Source: a bacterium (lineage in GTDB: Bacteria; Planctomycetota; Planctomycetia; Planctomycetales; Planctomycetaceae). From it: a stretch of DNA of 64,000 bases. The translations under genes were made by a program, and so were the position numbers. The stretch is from the NCBI GenBank assembly GCA_016125225.1, contig WGME01000003.1, forward strand, positions 310,001-374,000, given 5' to 3'. Shown piece after piece: positions 17,409-25,769 of the stretch (within the stretch, counting starts at the first letter, position 1; every line of letters begins with the position of its first letter). The notes under the pieces were generated by a model. It ran no database searches. It was not told the origin of the DNA and saw nothing but the letters and a program-made list of their open reading frames with translations.

Positions 17409-18524
17409 CTAAAACTCCCCATTCGCCGCCTTGTTGATCATGTCGATGTAGGTCAGCATGATCCGGAAGATGAGGAAGATAATCAGTGCGGCGACCATCG
17501 ACCAGATCACCCAGCCCATGGCGAAGGTTAAGGCCGTGAGCGAGCGGCGGGCGTCTTCCTCGAACTGCGGGCTGAGCCGCTGCAGGGTTTCCGGGACGGT
17601 GCCACTGCGTTCGCCCACCCGCACCATTTGCAGAAACTGTTCGGGAAACAGGCTGGTTGACTGCAAGGCATCGGCGAACTCTTCCCCGGCCATCACCCCC
17701 GCGATCACCTGCGGAGCGGCAGCCTGGAAGGCTCCATTGCCCGTGGCTTTCAGGCTCGCCTCCAGACTCGCTCGTATTTCCATCCCCGCCTGCTGGGTCA
17801 GGGCATAGGCCCACGCAAACCGGGCAATGGCGAACGATCGCAGGCAATTCCCTACCACCGGGACGGCCAGCAGTACGGTATGAATCGCCTTGGCCTGCTT
17901 AAAGCCTCGAACAGCGACGAAGTAGCCGAAGACAATCGCCGCCAAAGTGCCGAAACAACCGGTCAGCCAGATCAAGGCCCCGGTTTCACCGAAAAGCCCG
18001 AAGCCCAACGGATCGAAACGGTTCTCAACCGCGGTGCTGCCCTGAATCCAGCCCATCACCAGTATTAAACCGGCGATGACGAAAATCGCCGCCAGAAGTT
18101 GGAAGACCGGCCAGGCGATCGCCCCGAGAAAGCTCTTACGCATCCGCAGCAGATTTTCGTAGTGATCAGACAGTCCCTTGAGGACTTCGGGGAGTGCTCC
18201 AGTTTGTTCCGCGACGGCGATCATGTCGACCATCAGTTCCGGAAAGTACTGGCCATGCTCGCAGAACGCACTCGCCAGATCGCTCCCTTTGCGAACATCG
18301 GTGGCAATCTGCGTTAAGGCGGTGGTTGTCAGTCCCTGCTGCTGCTTGGCCACGACCTTGAGGGCTTCCAGCAGACTGACGCCGGAATCGAGCATCGTCC
18401 CCAGCGACCGGCACAATGGCGGCAACTGCTTCAGCGGAATCTGAGGTGCGAACACCAAGGCATCCTTAAATATCAAGAAAAAATCATTGCCCCCACAGTA
18501 ACGCGAACAGAGTCGCATCAACAT
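17409..18524 (-). CDS. Type II secretion system F-family (GspF/PilC-like) membrane protein
   Basis: The frame is open from 18680, but that would run into the divergent gene at 18614, so I place the start at the ATG at 18524 (371 aa). The protein has two copies of the T2SSF fold. The first holds LCRSLGTMLDSGVSLLEALK and MVDMIAVAEQTGALPEVLKG. The second holds FAWAYALTQQAGMEIRASLE and LQMVRVGERSGTVPETLQRL. Membrane helices occur near 150-180, 205-235 and 340-365. Homologues are inner-membrane platforms of type II secretion and type IV pili. No GspE, GspG or pilin gene accompanies it, so its partner machine must be elsewhere or absent. Confidence 0.85.
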   Translation of the reverse strand: MLMRLCSRYCGGNDFFLIFKDALVFAPQIPLKQLPPLCRSLGTMLDSGVSLLEALKVVAKQQQGLTTTALTQIATDVRKGSDLASAFCEHGQYFPELMVDMIAVAEQTGALPEVLKGLSDHYENLLRMRKSFLGAIAWPVFQLLAAIFVIAGLILVMGWIQGSTAVENRFDPLGFGLFGETGALIWLTGCFGTLAAIVFGYFVAVRGFKQAKAIHTVLLAVPVVGNCLRSFAIARFAWAYALTQQAGMEIRASLEASLKATGNGAFQAAAPQVIAGVMAGEEFADALQSTSLFPEQFLQMVRVGERSGTVPETLQRLSPQFEEDARRSLTALTFAMGWVIWSMVAALIIFLIFRIMLTYIDMINKAANGEF

Positions 18525-18613
18525 CGGAATGACGGTCACTTTTTCGCGGAATTCATCCAAACTGGCAGATACAACGTTATTATGGGCAACTACCCCGACA
18601 GGAGCCCGAGCTG

Positions 18614-19882
18614 ATGCCGCTGCCTGCTGAAATCCAGGAGCTGACGGAAGGAATTGATGAAACACGCTTCGTTTTGCCACGGAGAAACCTGGGACGTTTC
18701 CGCGGACTGGCTTGGATTCCGATTCTGATGAGCTTCGTCATTGGCGGTTTCATGGTTTTCTGGACGGTCGGTTTTGCCGGGGGGATGGTGCAAGCCTTCG
18801 GACCTGGCGGGGCGATGGCCGGACTCGTCGCATTACCGGGATTTCTGGGAGCGGCGAGCCTGCTCAGCCTTGGACTGTTTGTCCTGTTGGGACATGCCGA
18901 GTTACTCGTCACCCACGACCAGTTGGTTTGCATCGAACGGTGCGGGTTGCTGCGGTGGCGGCGGCATATCGCCACCGAAAAGGTCGAACAGTTTCTGGTG
19001 CAGTCTTCGTTTGAAGTTACCCGCAATGGTGTCAAAGAAGTTCAGCACTTCGAAAACTTTGCCTGCCTGATGGCGAAAACCCTCGGCGGCAAACCGCGCT
19101 GGCTGGTGGTTGGTTATCCCCGCGACTGGCTGCTCGGCTTAGCGACCGAACTGGCGGGACAGTTGAATCGCGAGTTGGCTCAGGACTCTGTCCAGTCAGA
19201 ACGCGTAGTTGCCGTGGAAGAGGTGCTGGTCTCCGATACGGGACCGGTCGAACTTTGGGAGCAACCCGCCGGCAGTCCGATCATTCGCGAAGACATTCCG
19301 GGGGGATTCAGTCTGCTGGTCCCAGCCCCCGGCGTCTGGAAAGGATCCGCGGGGCTCTTCACCTTCTCGCTGTTCTGGTGTGGTTTCATGGTGATTTTCA
19401 CCTACATGGCAGGGGAATTTCGATTCCAAGCCAAGGCCAATATTGCTGAGATTGACTGGTTTTTCGTTGTATTCGCACTCTGTTTCTGGGCGATCGGGAT
19501 TGGTCTGATGGTCGCCGCGATCAACATGGGGCGACGGCAGGCCGTGATCGCTGCCACGGCGGATCAAATCAAGCTGATGCAATCCAGCCTGTTTGGCACG
19601 TCCCGCAAGGAATGGTTCCTCGCGGACCTGCAGAACGTGCAACTCGGCCCGAGTGGCATGTCGGTCAATGATGTCCCGGTTATGCAATTGCACATCATCG
19701 AGGCGAACGGCAAGAAGTTCGGCATGCTGACCGGCCGTGATGAAGCCGAACTGGAATGGATGGCCACACACTTACGGCAGAACATCCCGGCTATCCAGCG
19801 GCTGAAAGCCCTGCAAGACGCCGTCAATGCCGGCCGACTCGCCGACCTGGATCAATCCGCCGATGTCGACGACGAAGAATGA
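18614..19882 (+). CDS. Membrane protein with two TM-pair plus PH-like halves
   Basis: I do not recognise a named family for this 422-aa protein. Membrane helices are visible at about 31-55, 66-92, 242-264 and 280-304. Each helix pair is followed by a soluble beta-rich segment: one starts LLVTHDQLVCIERCGLLRWR, the other VIAATADQIKLMQSSLFGTS. Both segments end in an amphipathic helix with a similar pattern (LATELAGQLNREL; WMATHLRQNIPAI). This looks like an internal duplication of a two-helix plus PH/DUF304-like unit; the domain name is inference. The start gives a 90-bp divergent gap to the GspF-like gene. Confidence 0.75.
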   Translation: MPLPAEIQELTEGIDETRFVLPRRNLGRFRGLAWIPILMSFVIGGFMVFWTVGFAGGMVQAFGPGGAMAGLVALPGFLGAASLLSLGLFVLLGHAELLVTHDQLVCIERCGLLRWRRHIATEKVEQFLVQSSFEVTRNGVKEVQHFENFACLMAKTLGGKPRWLVVGYPRDWLLGLATELAGQLNRELAQDSVQSERVVAVEEVLVSDTGPVELWEQPAGSPIIREDIPGGFSLLVPAPGVWKGSAGLFTFSLFWCGFMVIFTYMAGEFRFQAKANIAEIDWFFVVFALCFWAIGIGLMVAAINMGRRQAVIAATADQIKLMQSSLFGTSRKEWFLADLQNVQLGPSGMSVNDVPVMQLHIIEANGKKFGMLTGRDEAELEWMATHLRQNIPAIQRLKALQDAVNAGRLADLDQSADVDDEE

Positions 19883-19912
19883 CCGCGATCGATGCATGTG
19901 CCTGAGCCAAAG

Positions 19913-19932
19913 CCGCCACCGACGAGTGGCGG
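19913..19932. other. Hairpin between convergent genes
   Basis: CCGCCAC and GTGGCGG form a 7-bp perfect stem around a 6-base loop in the 78-bp gap between the convergent membrane-protein and rimI genes. There is no T run on either side, so it is at best a weak or Rho-assisted terminator. Confidence 0.35.
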
Positions 19933-19960
19933 GCAATAGGTCTCTTTCAGGGCGTGTCAC

Positions 19961-20527
19961 TTAGCTTTCGACCACACCGTCTTCGTATTCCGTGATACGG
20001 TTACGGATGAAATGCGGTCCAGCCAGCAGTTCGCCGGGGCTGTTCAACAGATACCGCATGACATAGGCATCTTCGGTGGTGTCTTCGTAGTAGTTCCGCA
20101 GCACATTGGTCGCTGTGAATCCCTGTTGCTTGAAGAACAACTGCGCGGCGAGATTCCCCTCGCGGACTTCCAGCCGGAGTTCTTTCCGCCGCTGCTGGGC
20201 CAGCTTGGTGACCAGCTTTTCGATCATCTGCACGCCGACACCCATGCGTCGCGTTCCCGGATCGACAGCGAAGTTGAGCACGTGGAGTTGCGACTTCAAT
20301 AGTTCATAAATCATGAAGCCGACAATACGTTCCTGGTGTTCGGCGACCATGCCGATGCAGTTGCGCTGGCGCAGACAACAGAGGAAGTCTTCCTCGGTCC
20401 AAGCGAAGTCGAAACTCTGGCGTTCGATTTCGAGGACTTCGGGCATATCTCGCCGAATCATCCAGCGGATTTGGACGCCGCACAGCGACCCGGTTGACGA
20501 AGAGCGGGGGGATTGGCCAAAGCTCAT
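19961..20527 (-). CDS. rimI: Ribosomal protein S18 alanine N-acetyltransferase RimI-like GNAT
   Basis: From the ATG at 20527, with GGAGG 6 bases upstream, the product is 188 aa; an upstream extension to 20620 is probably not translated. GNAT motifs are IRRDMPEVLEIERQSF (motif C region), LNFAVDPGTRRMGVGVQMIE (acetyl-CoA-binding motif A) and LRLEVREGNLAAQLFFKQQG followed by YYEDTTEDAYVMRYLL. That last stretch matches the RimI C-terminus. The enzyme acetylates the N-terminal Ala of S18 in E. coli. An unusual 20-residue Ser-rich N-terminus and a 26-residue C-terminal tail extend the core. It is oriented convergently with the preceding gene. Confidence 0.82.
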   Translation of the reverse strand: MSFGQSPRSSSTGSLCGVQIRWMIRRDMPEVLEIERQSFDFAWTEEDFLCCLRQRNCIGMVAEHQERIVGFMIYELLKSQLHVLNFAVDPGTRRMGVGVQMIEKLVTKLAQQRRKELRLEVREGNLAAQLFFKQQGFTATNVLRNYYEDTTEDAYVMRYLLNSPGELLAGPHFIRNRITEYEDGVVES

Positions 20528-20815
20528 GAAGGCCTCCGTGCCGACGCGAGTCAGAGAATGAACCAGAATGGAAATCACAGATGACGTGGCACGATCCATC
20601 GGCCACATGCCGGGAGGCAAGCCACCGGCAACGGGGGAAGGTAGTCCGCGTTCCGAATTCTTGCAAGACGGAAGTGTGCTCGAATGACCGGATTCTTAAG
20701 AGAACGGTAAAAGCCGAAAAACAGATGGAACAGATGGTTGTCGGTGTGTGGACGTCCCGTTATGGTTGGCTCTTCCCGCTTTCGCTTCCTGATCTCCACT
20801 CAACAGGGCGGCACG

Positions 20816-21415
20816 ATGTCGATTGAAGTTCGCTGCACGGAATGTGGTGAAGAGTTCACGCTGAAAGACTCCGCGGCTGGCAAAACCCTGTCGTGCAAGG
20901 TCTGCGGAGCCAAGCTGCCGGTGCCAGCGCTGGATGAACTGGACGACAGTTTCGACGACGACGAACTGAGCGGAGAACTCGTCTCGAAAAAGAAAACCGG
21001 GAAGTCGGCCAAACGACGTGTGGAAGCGGCTTCCCGCACGTTTCTTCCGGCAGTTTTCCTCTACATCATCGCCGGACTATCGGTGGTGAACCACGGCGCC
21101 GGCCTAGTGATGGCTGCCATGGGTTACAACCTGAACCCGTTCGTCGATGATAATGCGATGAATGGCAACCCCGCTCAAAAAGAGATGGCGAAAATCGGGG
21201 GAATGGTCGGCGGCGTGATCGGCCTGACGTTCGACGGCCTGGTCCTGTTCGGGGCCTACTGCATGCAAACGGTCCGAAACTACGGCATGGCCATGACAGG
21301 GGCGATTGTCGCTTGTATCCCTTTCTGCGGACCATGTCTGGTCCTGGGGATTCCCTTTGGCATCTGGTCGTTGGTGGTGCTTAATAATGCCGAAGTGAAA
21401 TCGGCGTTTGCGTGA
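20816..21415 (+). CDS. Zinc-ribbon membrane protein
   Basis: This 199-aa protein starts MSIEVRCTECGEEFTL; the upstream extension to 20738 looks untranslated because the zinc ribbon begins here. Cys 7, 10, 27 and 30 form a CxxC-x16-CxxC ribbon, followed by an acidic stretch (DELDDSFDDDE) and a basic one (KKKTGKSAKRR). Three membrane helices follow, at about 78-100, 125-145 and 160-185. The N-terminal module recurs in the DUF1592 protein at 58235. Function is unknown; the ribbon would lie in the cytoplasm. The DtxR gene follows after 18 bases. Confidence 0.8.
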   Translation: MSIEVRCTECGEEFTLKDSAAGKTLSCKVCGAKLPVPALDELDDSFDDDELSGELVSKKKTGKSAKRRVEAASRTFLPAVFLYIIAGLSVVNHGAGLVMAAMGYNLNPFVDDNAMNGNPAQKEMAKIGGMVGGVIGLTFDGLVLFGAYCMQTVRNYGMAMTGAIVACIPFCGPCLVLGIPFGIWSLVVLNNAEVKSAFA

Positions 21416-21433
21416 CCGGCAGGTGAGAGTGAC

Positions 21434-22108
21434 ATGCCCAGTTTGACGGTGGAAAACTACCTGAAGGCCACGCTGCAGATTGCCTCGGAATCGGGGGCGG
21501 CGTGGGTTTCCACGGGCCAGCTTTCCCAATCCCTGGGGGTTTCGCCGGGCACCGTCACCAGCATGTTGAAGTCGTTGTCGGAATCGGGCCTCGCCGTTTA
21601 TCGTCCCTATGAAGGGGTAACGCTGACACCGCAGGGACGCACGCTCGCTTTGCGAATGCTGCGACGGCATCGGCTGATTGAGCTCTTTCTCGTGCGAACC
21701 TTGAACCTGACTTGGGATCAGGTGCACGAAGAAGCCGAGCACATGGAGCACGCCGTCAGCGATTTTCTGGTCGACCGGATCGACGAATTTCTGGAACATC
21801 CGAATACCGACCCGCATGGCGACCCGATTCCCGCCGCCGATGGGACCATGCGCGGCGCGGCTGCCCCGTTGCTGCCGCTGGCTGAAGTGACCCCAGGTCA
21901 GCAGGTGCAAATTGCCCGCGTCATCAACCAGGACGGAAGTTTCCTGCGTTTCCTGGCGGACTCGGGCTTGAACATCGATCAGCACCTGACCGTTCTCAGC
22001 CGCAGTCAGGAAGCGGGGTGTTTGACTTTGGAATTCAGCAACGGCGTCTTTTCACTCGGATTGCCCGCCGCCGCCGATATCCTGGTGGCTCCGATATCCC
22101 AAGGCTGA
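21434..22108 (+). CDS. DtxR/MntR-family metal-dependent transcriptional repressor
   Basis: The 224-aa product has the DtxR family layout. An N-terminal winged helix-turn-helix (VENYLKATLQIASESGAAWV, then LSQSLGVSPGTVTSMLKSLS) is followed by the dimerisation/metal domain with RRHRLIELFL, LNLTWDQVHEEAEHMEHAVS and DRIDEFLEHP. His and Glu residues in HEEAEHMEH are the expected metal ligands. A C-terminal SH3-like (FeoA-type) domain begins PLAEVTPGQQVQI. Such proteins repress metal uptake genes on binding Fe(II) or Mn(II). No transporter is adjacent. Its last 57 bases overlap the convergent rsmE gene. Confidence 0.9.
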   Translation: MPSLTVENYLKATLQIASESGAAWVSTGQLSQSLGVSPGTVTSMLKSLSESGLAVYRPYEGVTLTPQGRTLALRMLRRHRLIELFLVRTLNLTWDQVHEEAEHMEHAVSDFLVDRIDEFLEHPNTDPHGDPIPAADGTMRGAAAPLLPLAEVTPGQQVQIARVINQDGSFLRFLADSGLNIDQHLTVLSRSQEAGCLTLEFSNGVFSLGLPAAADILVAPISQG

Positions 22109-22801
22109 CACGACCGCTGCCACGGCTAGAACAGCGGTTTCGACTCGCAAAATGGTCGATCCCAGTGCGATCCTGCGGGCCTGCGCTGCTTCCGCCAACG
22201 TAATTTCCTCGTCAGTCCAGCCCCCTTCCGGACCAATCGCCATCACCAACTCAGGTTGGGGATGCGGAACATGGTCGCAGAGAACCCCGGCCAAGGGCTG
22301 ACCGCCGGGATGAGCGATGAACCAGGGCTGGGTCTGTGACCGCAAGAATTCGGCAAAATCCACGACCGGTTCGAGTTCCATCAGGTGGTTCCGTCTCGAC
22401 TGTTTGCAGGCCGCAATCACCTGCATCCGCAAGCGATCGAGTTTGCTGTCGCGCGGATCCACCGAGGATCGGGACGTCCGTAATGGAATCAGCCGGGAAA
22501 CGCCCAGTTCGGTCGCCTTTTCGACCAGCCAGTCCATCCGTTCCCCCTTCGGAACAGCCGTGGCGATGGTGAGTCGGGTTGCCGGTTCCGGCGTGGTGGA
22601 GACTGTTCCGACATCGATCTGCACGCGTTTCTTGTCGCAAGCCGCGATCAGTGCCTCAGCAGAGGCCCCACGGCCGTCGAAGACTTCGATCGGATCACCC
22701 ACGGCCAGCCGCAGGACATGCCGGGCGTGATGGGCTTCCGTCTCTGGCAAGAGATGCAGGCCGGAAGTCAGCGCGGGTTCGATCCAGAAACGGGGTCGCA
22801 T
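22052..22801 (-). CDS. rsmE: 16S rRNA (uracil-1498-N3)-methyltransferase RsmE
   Basis: From the ATG at 22801 the product is 249 aa, the normal RsmE length; the longer frame to 22858 is unlikely. It begins MRPRFWIEPALTSGLHLLPE and has the N-terminal PUA-like domain (ARHVLRLAVGDPIEVFDGRG). The SPOUT domain follows, with PKGERMDWLVEKATELGVSR, RSSVDPRDSKLDRLRMQVI and ACKQSRRNHLMELEP. The knot is AIGPEGGWTDEEI, then ALGSTILRVETAVLAV. The enzyme methylates U1498 in helix 44 of 16S rRNA. The 3' end overlaps dtxR tail to tail. Confidence 0.95.
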   Translation of the reverse strand: MRPRFWIEPALTSGLHLLPETEAHHARHVLRLAVGDPIEVFDGRGASAEALIAACDKKRVQIDVGTVSTTPEPATRLTIATAVPKGERMDWLVEKATELGVSRLIPLRTSRSSVDPRDSKLDRLRMQVIAACKQSRRNHLMELEPVVDFAEFLRSQTQPWFIAHPGGQPLAGVLCDHVPHPQPELVMAIGPEGGWTDEEITLAEAAQARRIALGSTILRVETAVLAVAAVVSALGYRSHQDIGGGGQSE

Positions 22802-22925
22802 GAAATTCGTTTCGCCGGAGACGTGCAATCCCAGAGCCCGGCCGGGTAAGATACCCATCCATCAACAGCGATGGATGCTGACGGCTTTCTGCTCTGCGAC
22901 CAAGTGGTTCGCCCCGGAGTGTAAC

Positions 22926-24188
22926 ATGCGATCTGCGAAATGGTTAACCATCATTCTCGGGGCAATTTTCTGCAGTAGCACGGCGGCAAAAGCTGCTGAC
23001 GAATGGCCACAGTTTCTGGGGCCTACCGGTGATGGTCATGCCACGACAACCGGCCTGCCTCTCACCTGGAGCGAAACCGAAAACATCGCCTGGAAAACGC
23101 CAATCCATGGCAAAGGCTGGTCCTCGCCGGTCATTTGGGATGACCAGATCTGGCTGACGACGGCGACCGAGGACGGCAAGCAGATGTTCGCCCTTTGTAT
23201 CGATCGCGATTCGGGCAAAATCGTGCATGATTTGTTGTTGTTCGAGAACGAAAAACCGAGCGAAATCCACACGCTCAACAGCTATGCGTCACCGACCCCC
23301 TGTATCGAAGAGGGCCGGGTTTATATCACCTTTGGCAGCTATGGCACCGCCTGCTTGAACTCACACACCGGAGAGGTGTTGTGGAGCCGTCGTGATCTGC
23401 CGTGCGAGCATTTTCGCGGCCCCGGTTCGTCTCCGATTCTGTATGGTTCGCTGCTGATTCTGCATTATGACGGCTTCGATTTTCAGTACATCATTGCCAT
23501 GGACAAGGAGACCGGCGAGACCGTCTGGAAGAACGACCGCACGATCGATTACGGCACACCGAACGGTGACTTCAAGAAGGCGTTTTGCACCCCATCCATT
23601 TTCAATATCCATGGCCGATTGGAACTGATCAGCCCGACCTCCAAGGCGTGCCTGTCGCTGAATCCCGATACAGGGGAAGAGTACTGGCGCATCACTTACA
23701 AGGGGTTTTCCGCCACGGCCCGGCCGCTGTATGACCCCGCCCTCGATTTGCTTTACATCAACACGGGATTCAGCAAAGCGGAGCTGTGCGCTGTGAAGAC
23801 GGGGGGAAGCGGCGACATTACCGACAGTCACGTGGCCTGGACCGCCACCAAAAGCATTCCGTCAAAACCCTCGGAAGTGCTGGTCGGCGATGCGTTGTAC
23901 ATGGTGCATGACCAGGGAGCGGCGACCTGCCTGGATGCCAAAACCGGCGAGGTCGTCTGGCAGCAGCGCATCGGCGGGAACTACTCGTCTTCGGCGCTAC
24001 TGGCAGATAACCGGATCTATTTCAGCAATCACGAAGGGCAAACGACGGTCATCGAGCCGTCGCGCGAATACAAAGAGTTGGCGGTGAATACGCTTGCCGA
24101 CGGCTGCATGGCCTCACCGGCCGTGGCGGGCAAAGCGCTCTTCCTGCGGACGCGCGAAGCCTTGTACCGAATTGAAGACCAGAAGTAA
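22926..24188 (+). CDS. Exported PQQ-like beta-propeller protein
   Basis: I take the ATG at 22926 as the start, giving 420 aa with signal peptide MRSAKWLTIILGAIFCSSTA (then AKAAD); the frame is open to 22800 inside the rsmE start region. The body consists of Trp-docked propeller blades: DEWPQFLGPTGDGHA, LTWSETENIAWKTPIHGKGWSSP, LNSHTGEVLWSRRDL, DKETGETVWKN, LDAKTGEVVWQQRIGGNYSS. It belongs to the PQQ-binding-like (outer-membrane BamB-like) propellers abundant in planctomycetes. No quinoprotein dehydrogenase catalytic residues are evident, so it is probably a structural or binding protein. Confidence 0.85.
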   Translation: MRSAKWLTIILGAIFCSSTAAKAADEWPQFLGPTGDGHATTTGLPLTWSETENIAWKTPIHGKGWSSPVIWDDQIWLTTATEDGKQMFALCIDRDSGKIVHDLLLFENEKPSEIHTLNSYASPTPCIEEGRVYITFGSYGTACLNSHTGEVLWSRRDLPCEHFRGPGSSPILYGSLLILHYDGFDFQYIIAMDKETGETVWKNDRTIDYGTPNGDFKKAFCTPSIFNIHGRLELISPTSKACLSLNPDTGEEYWRITYKGFSATARPLYDPALDLLYINTGFSKAELCAVKTGGSGDITDSHVAWTATKSIPSKPSEVLVGDALYMVHDQGAATCLDAKTGEVVWQQRIGGNYSSSALLADNRIYFSNHEGQTTVIEPSREYKELAVNTLADGCMASPAVAGKALFLRTREALYRIEDQK

Positions 24189-24200
24189 TAATCCGCGTAA

Positions 24201-24923
24201 TCAGGCCCGCTGGACCTGAATGAGTTGGTAACGCCCTACTCGTAATTGCGAGAGGGGTTGCCCTTGTTCGTCGATCAAATCGTAGCGGTAACCTGCCTCG
24301 ATCAGCAGACGGCAGAACCGTTCGGCACGGGCTCGGCCGCCATCACCAAACCAGGCGGTGCCTCCCGGTGCCAGCAGGTTGTGGAACACGTCAATCAACA
24401 GGTCGTGATTGCGGTCTTCGTACAGCAACTCACATCCCAGCAGTACCGGGTAGGTTTCCGCGGGGAGCCGCCGCCAATCGAGGATTTTGCCTTGTGCCGT
24501 TGAGAACCCTAAGCGGCGGGCATTGTGCAGGCAGAGGTCGACAGAGGTGGCATCGTAGTCGCTAAAGGTGACAGCCAACCCCGCCTGCAACCCCGCCAAT
24601 CCCACCAGGCCGACTCCCGCGCCCAATTCCAAGGCCGCCGTTCCGGGTGCCCAAGCCTGCCGTAAGACCGCCCCCGCCATGTGAATCGATGCTGGCCAGA
24701 GGTAGGCCCAGTAGGGCATGTACTCGTCGCGCTCGTGCGCCTTGAGCACCTCAGGGTCATCCAGCAGTGCATCGGGACTGGCCGGCAAGGCAAGGGATAA
24801 GGCGTGACCTGCGATCTCAATCGTTCGCTCGACCCAGCCTCCAGGAACTGGCGGTAAATCATTGCCGGGCAGGGCGTTACATTGATGGTCGGGCCGGTAT
24901 TCGTGTAGATCGGAAAGTGTCAT
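24201..24923 (-). CDS. Class I SAM-dependent methyltransferase, METTL21/nicotinamide-type
   Basis: From the ATG at 24923 the product is 240 aa; the frame is open to 25097 but that extension overlaps the tRNA promoter region and is arginine- and serine-rich. The Rossmann fold is clear: YWAYLWPASIHMAGAVL, motif I LELGAGVGLVGLAGLQAG, motif II VTFSDYDATSVDLCLHNARR, then VLLGCELLYEDRNHDLLIDV. The DYD-LCLHN pattern is that of the Methyltransf_16 group (METTL21-like), which modifies lysines in eukaryotes. The bacterial substrate is unknown. It is divergent from the tRNA-tuf operon. Confidence 0.8.
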   Translation of the reverse strand: MTLSDLHEYRPDHQCNALPGNDLPPVPGGWVERTIEIAGHALSLALPASPDALLDDPEVLKAHERDEYMPYWAYLWPASIHMAGAVLRQAWAPGTAALELGAGVGLVGLAGLQAGLAVTFSDYDATSVDLCLHNARRLGFSTAQGKILDWRRLPAETYPVLLGCELLYEDRNHDLLIDVFHNLLAPGGTAWFGDGGRARAERFCRLLIEAGYRYDLIDEQGQPLSQLRVGRYQLIQVQRA

Positions 24924-25091
24924 CGGAAACAGATCGCACAGCCGAGCAGGTGATAGAGAGGAGTGGGTCGCATGAGAGAGTACCCAGTTTCGATACCATC
25001 GGCGAGACTGTGATGGCGTTTTCGGCAGTGGACACGGGTGAACCCGGCGTGCAAGTCTTGTGTCCGCACCGATTACGGCGGTCAGCGTCCC

Positions 25092-25119
25092 TTGCAAGGA
25101 TAGGGCTGACTGCTATACT
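25092..25119 (+). promoter_or_regulatory. Sigma-70 promoter of the tRNA-tuf operon
   Basis: TTGCAA (25092-25097) and TATACT (25114-25119) are separated by 16 bases, and the expected transcription start lies about 33 bases before tRNA-Thr. The bases just after the -10 box are GC-rich (GCCCGG), the kind of discriminator found at stringently controlled stable-RNA promoters. The match to both hexamers is close. Confidence 0.7.
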
Positions 25120-25152
25120 GCCCGGTTCACGGTTGGGGCGAATCCCCGGTTG

Positions 25153-25228
<76 letters not shown>

Positions 25229-25276
25229 CGGCGGCCGGATGCGGTTTGCCGTAAGTGTTTGCAAGATCAAAGTTTT

Positions 25277-25358
<82 letters not shown>

Positions 25359-25363
25359 CTTGA

Positions 25364-25445
25364 GAGAGCTAAGGGCTGAGAGTTAAGAGCTAAGTGTCAG
25401 ATGCATCGTCTGGCTCTTGGCCCTCACTCTTGGCTCTCAGCTCTT
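25364..25445. repeat. Inverted pair of heptad arrays between tRNA-Tyr and tRNA-Gly
   Basis: Left arm 25364-25398 has five 7-base units (GAGAGCT, AAGGGCT, GAGAGTT, AAGAGCT, AAGTGTC). After a 13-base centre, the right arm 25412-25445 has opposed units (GGCTCTT, GGCCCTC, ACTCTT, GGCTCTC, AGCTCTT), one of them 6 bases long. The arms are imperfect reverse complements and can fold into one long hairpin in the tRNA precursor. The right arm ends 1 base before tRNA-Gly. Confidence 0.85.
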
Positions 25446-25446
25446 T

Positions 25447-25517
25447 GCGGGTGTAGCTCAATGGTAGAGTTCCAGCCTTCCAAGCTGGCTGTGTGGGTTC
25501 GATTCCCATCACCCGCT
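25447..25517 (+). tRNA. tRNA-Gly (anticodon TCC)
   Basis: A 71-base cloverleaf with acceptor GCGGGTG/CACCCGC, anticodon stem CCAGC/GCTGG around CTTCCAA, and T arm GGTTCGATTCC. CCA is not encoded. It occupies the glyT position of the E. coli tufB operon. Confidence 0.95.
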
Positions 25518-25663
25518 CTCCGATGACGTGCCAGTCACGATCGCTGAAAATTCACTGAGCCGTTCGCCCGGGATTTTTCGTCCGGGGTGTTCCCACAGTT
25601 GACAAGTCGTCAGCGATCGACCATCGTGTCTCGCCTGTCGAGCCACGGGACGTCCGCGGTGTC

Positions 25664-25736
25664 GCTGCTGTAGCTCAGTTGGTAGAGTGCGTCCTTGGTA
25701 AGGACGAGGTCGTGGGTTCGAATCCCACCAGTAGCT
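25664..25736 (+). tRNA. tRNA-Thr (anticodon GGT)
   Basis: A 73-base cloverleaf with acceptor GCTGCTG/CAGTAGC (one G-T pair), anticodon stem CGTCC/GGACG around TTGGTAA, and T arm GGTTCGAATCC. CCA is not encoded. It is last of the four tRNAs before tuf. Confidence 0.95.
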
Positions 25737-25769
25737 CTCGTGGTCAGCTCACCAACCCGGTGCTGGCCT

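Noticed and set aside
17278-17847. 189-codon minus frame overlapping the GspF-like gene
   Set aside because: The T2SSF frame carries the membrane helices and family motifs; this one is out of frame with it and has none.
18525-18680. N-terminal extension of the GspF-like gene
   Set aside because: It would overlap the divergent membrane-protein gene by 67 bases and is not hydrophobic or T2SSF-like.
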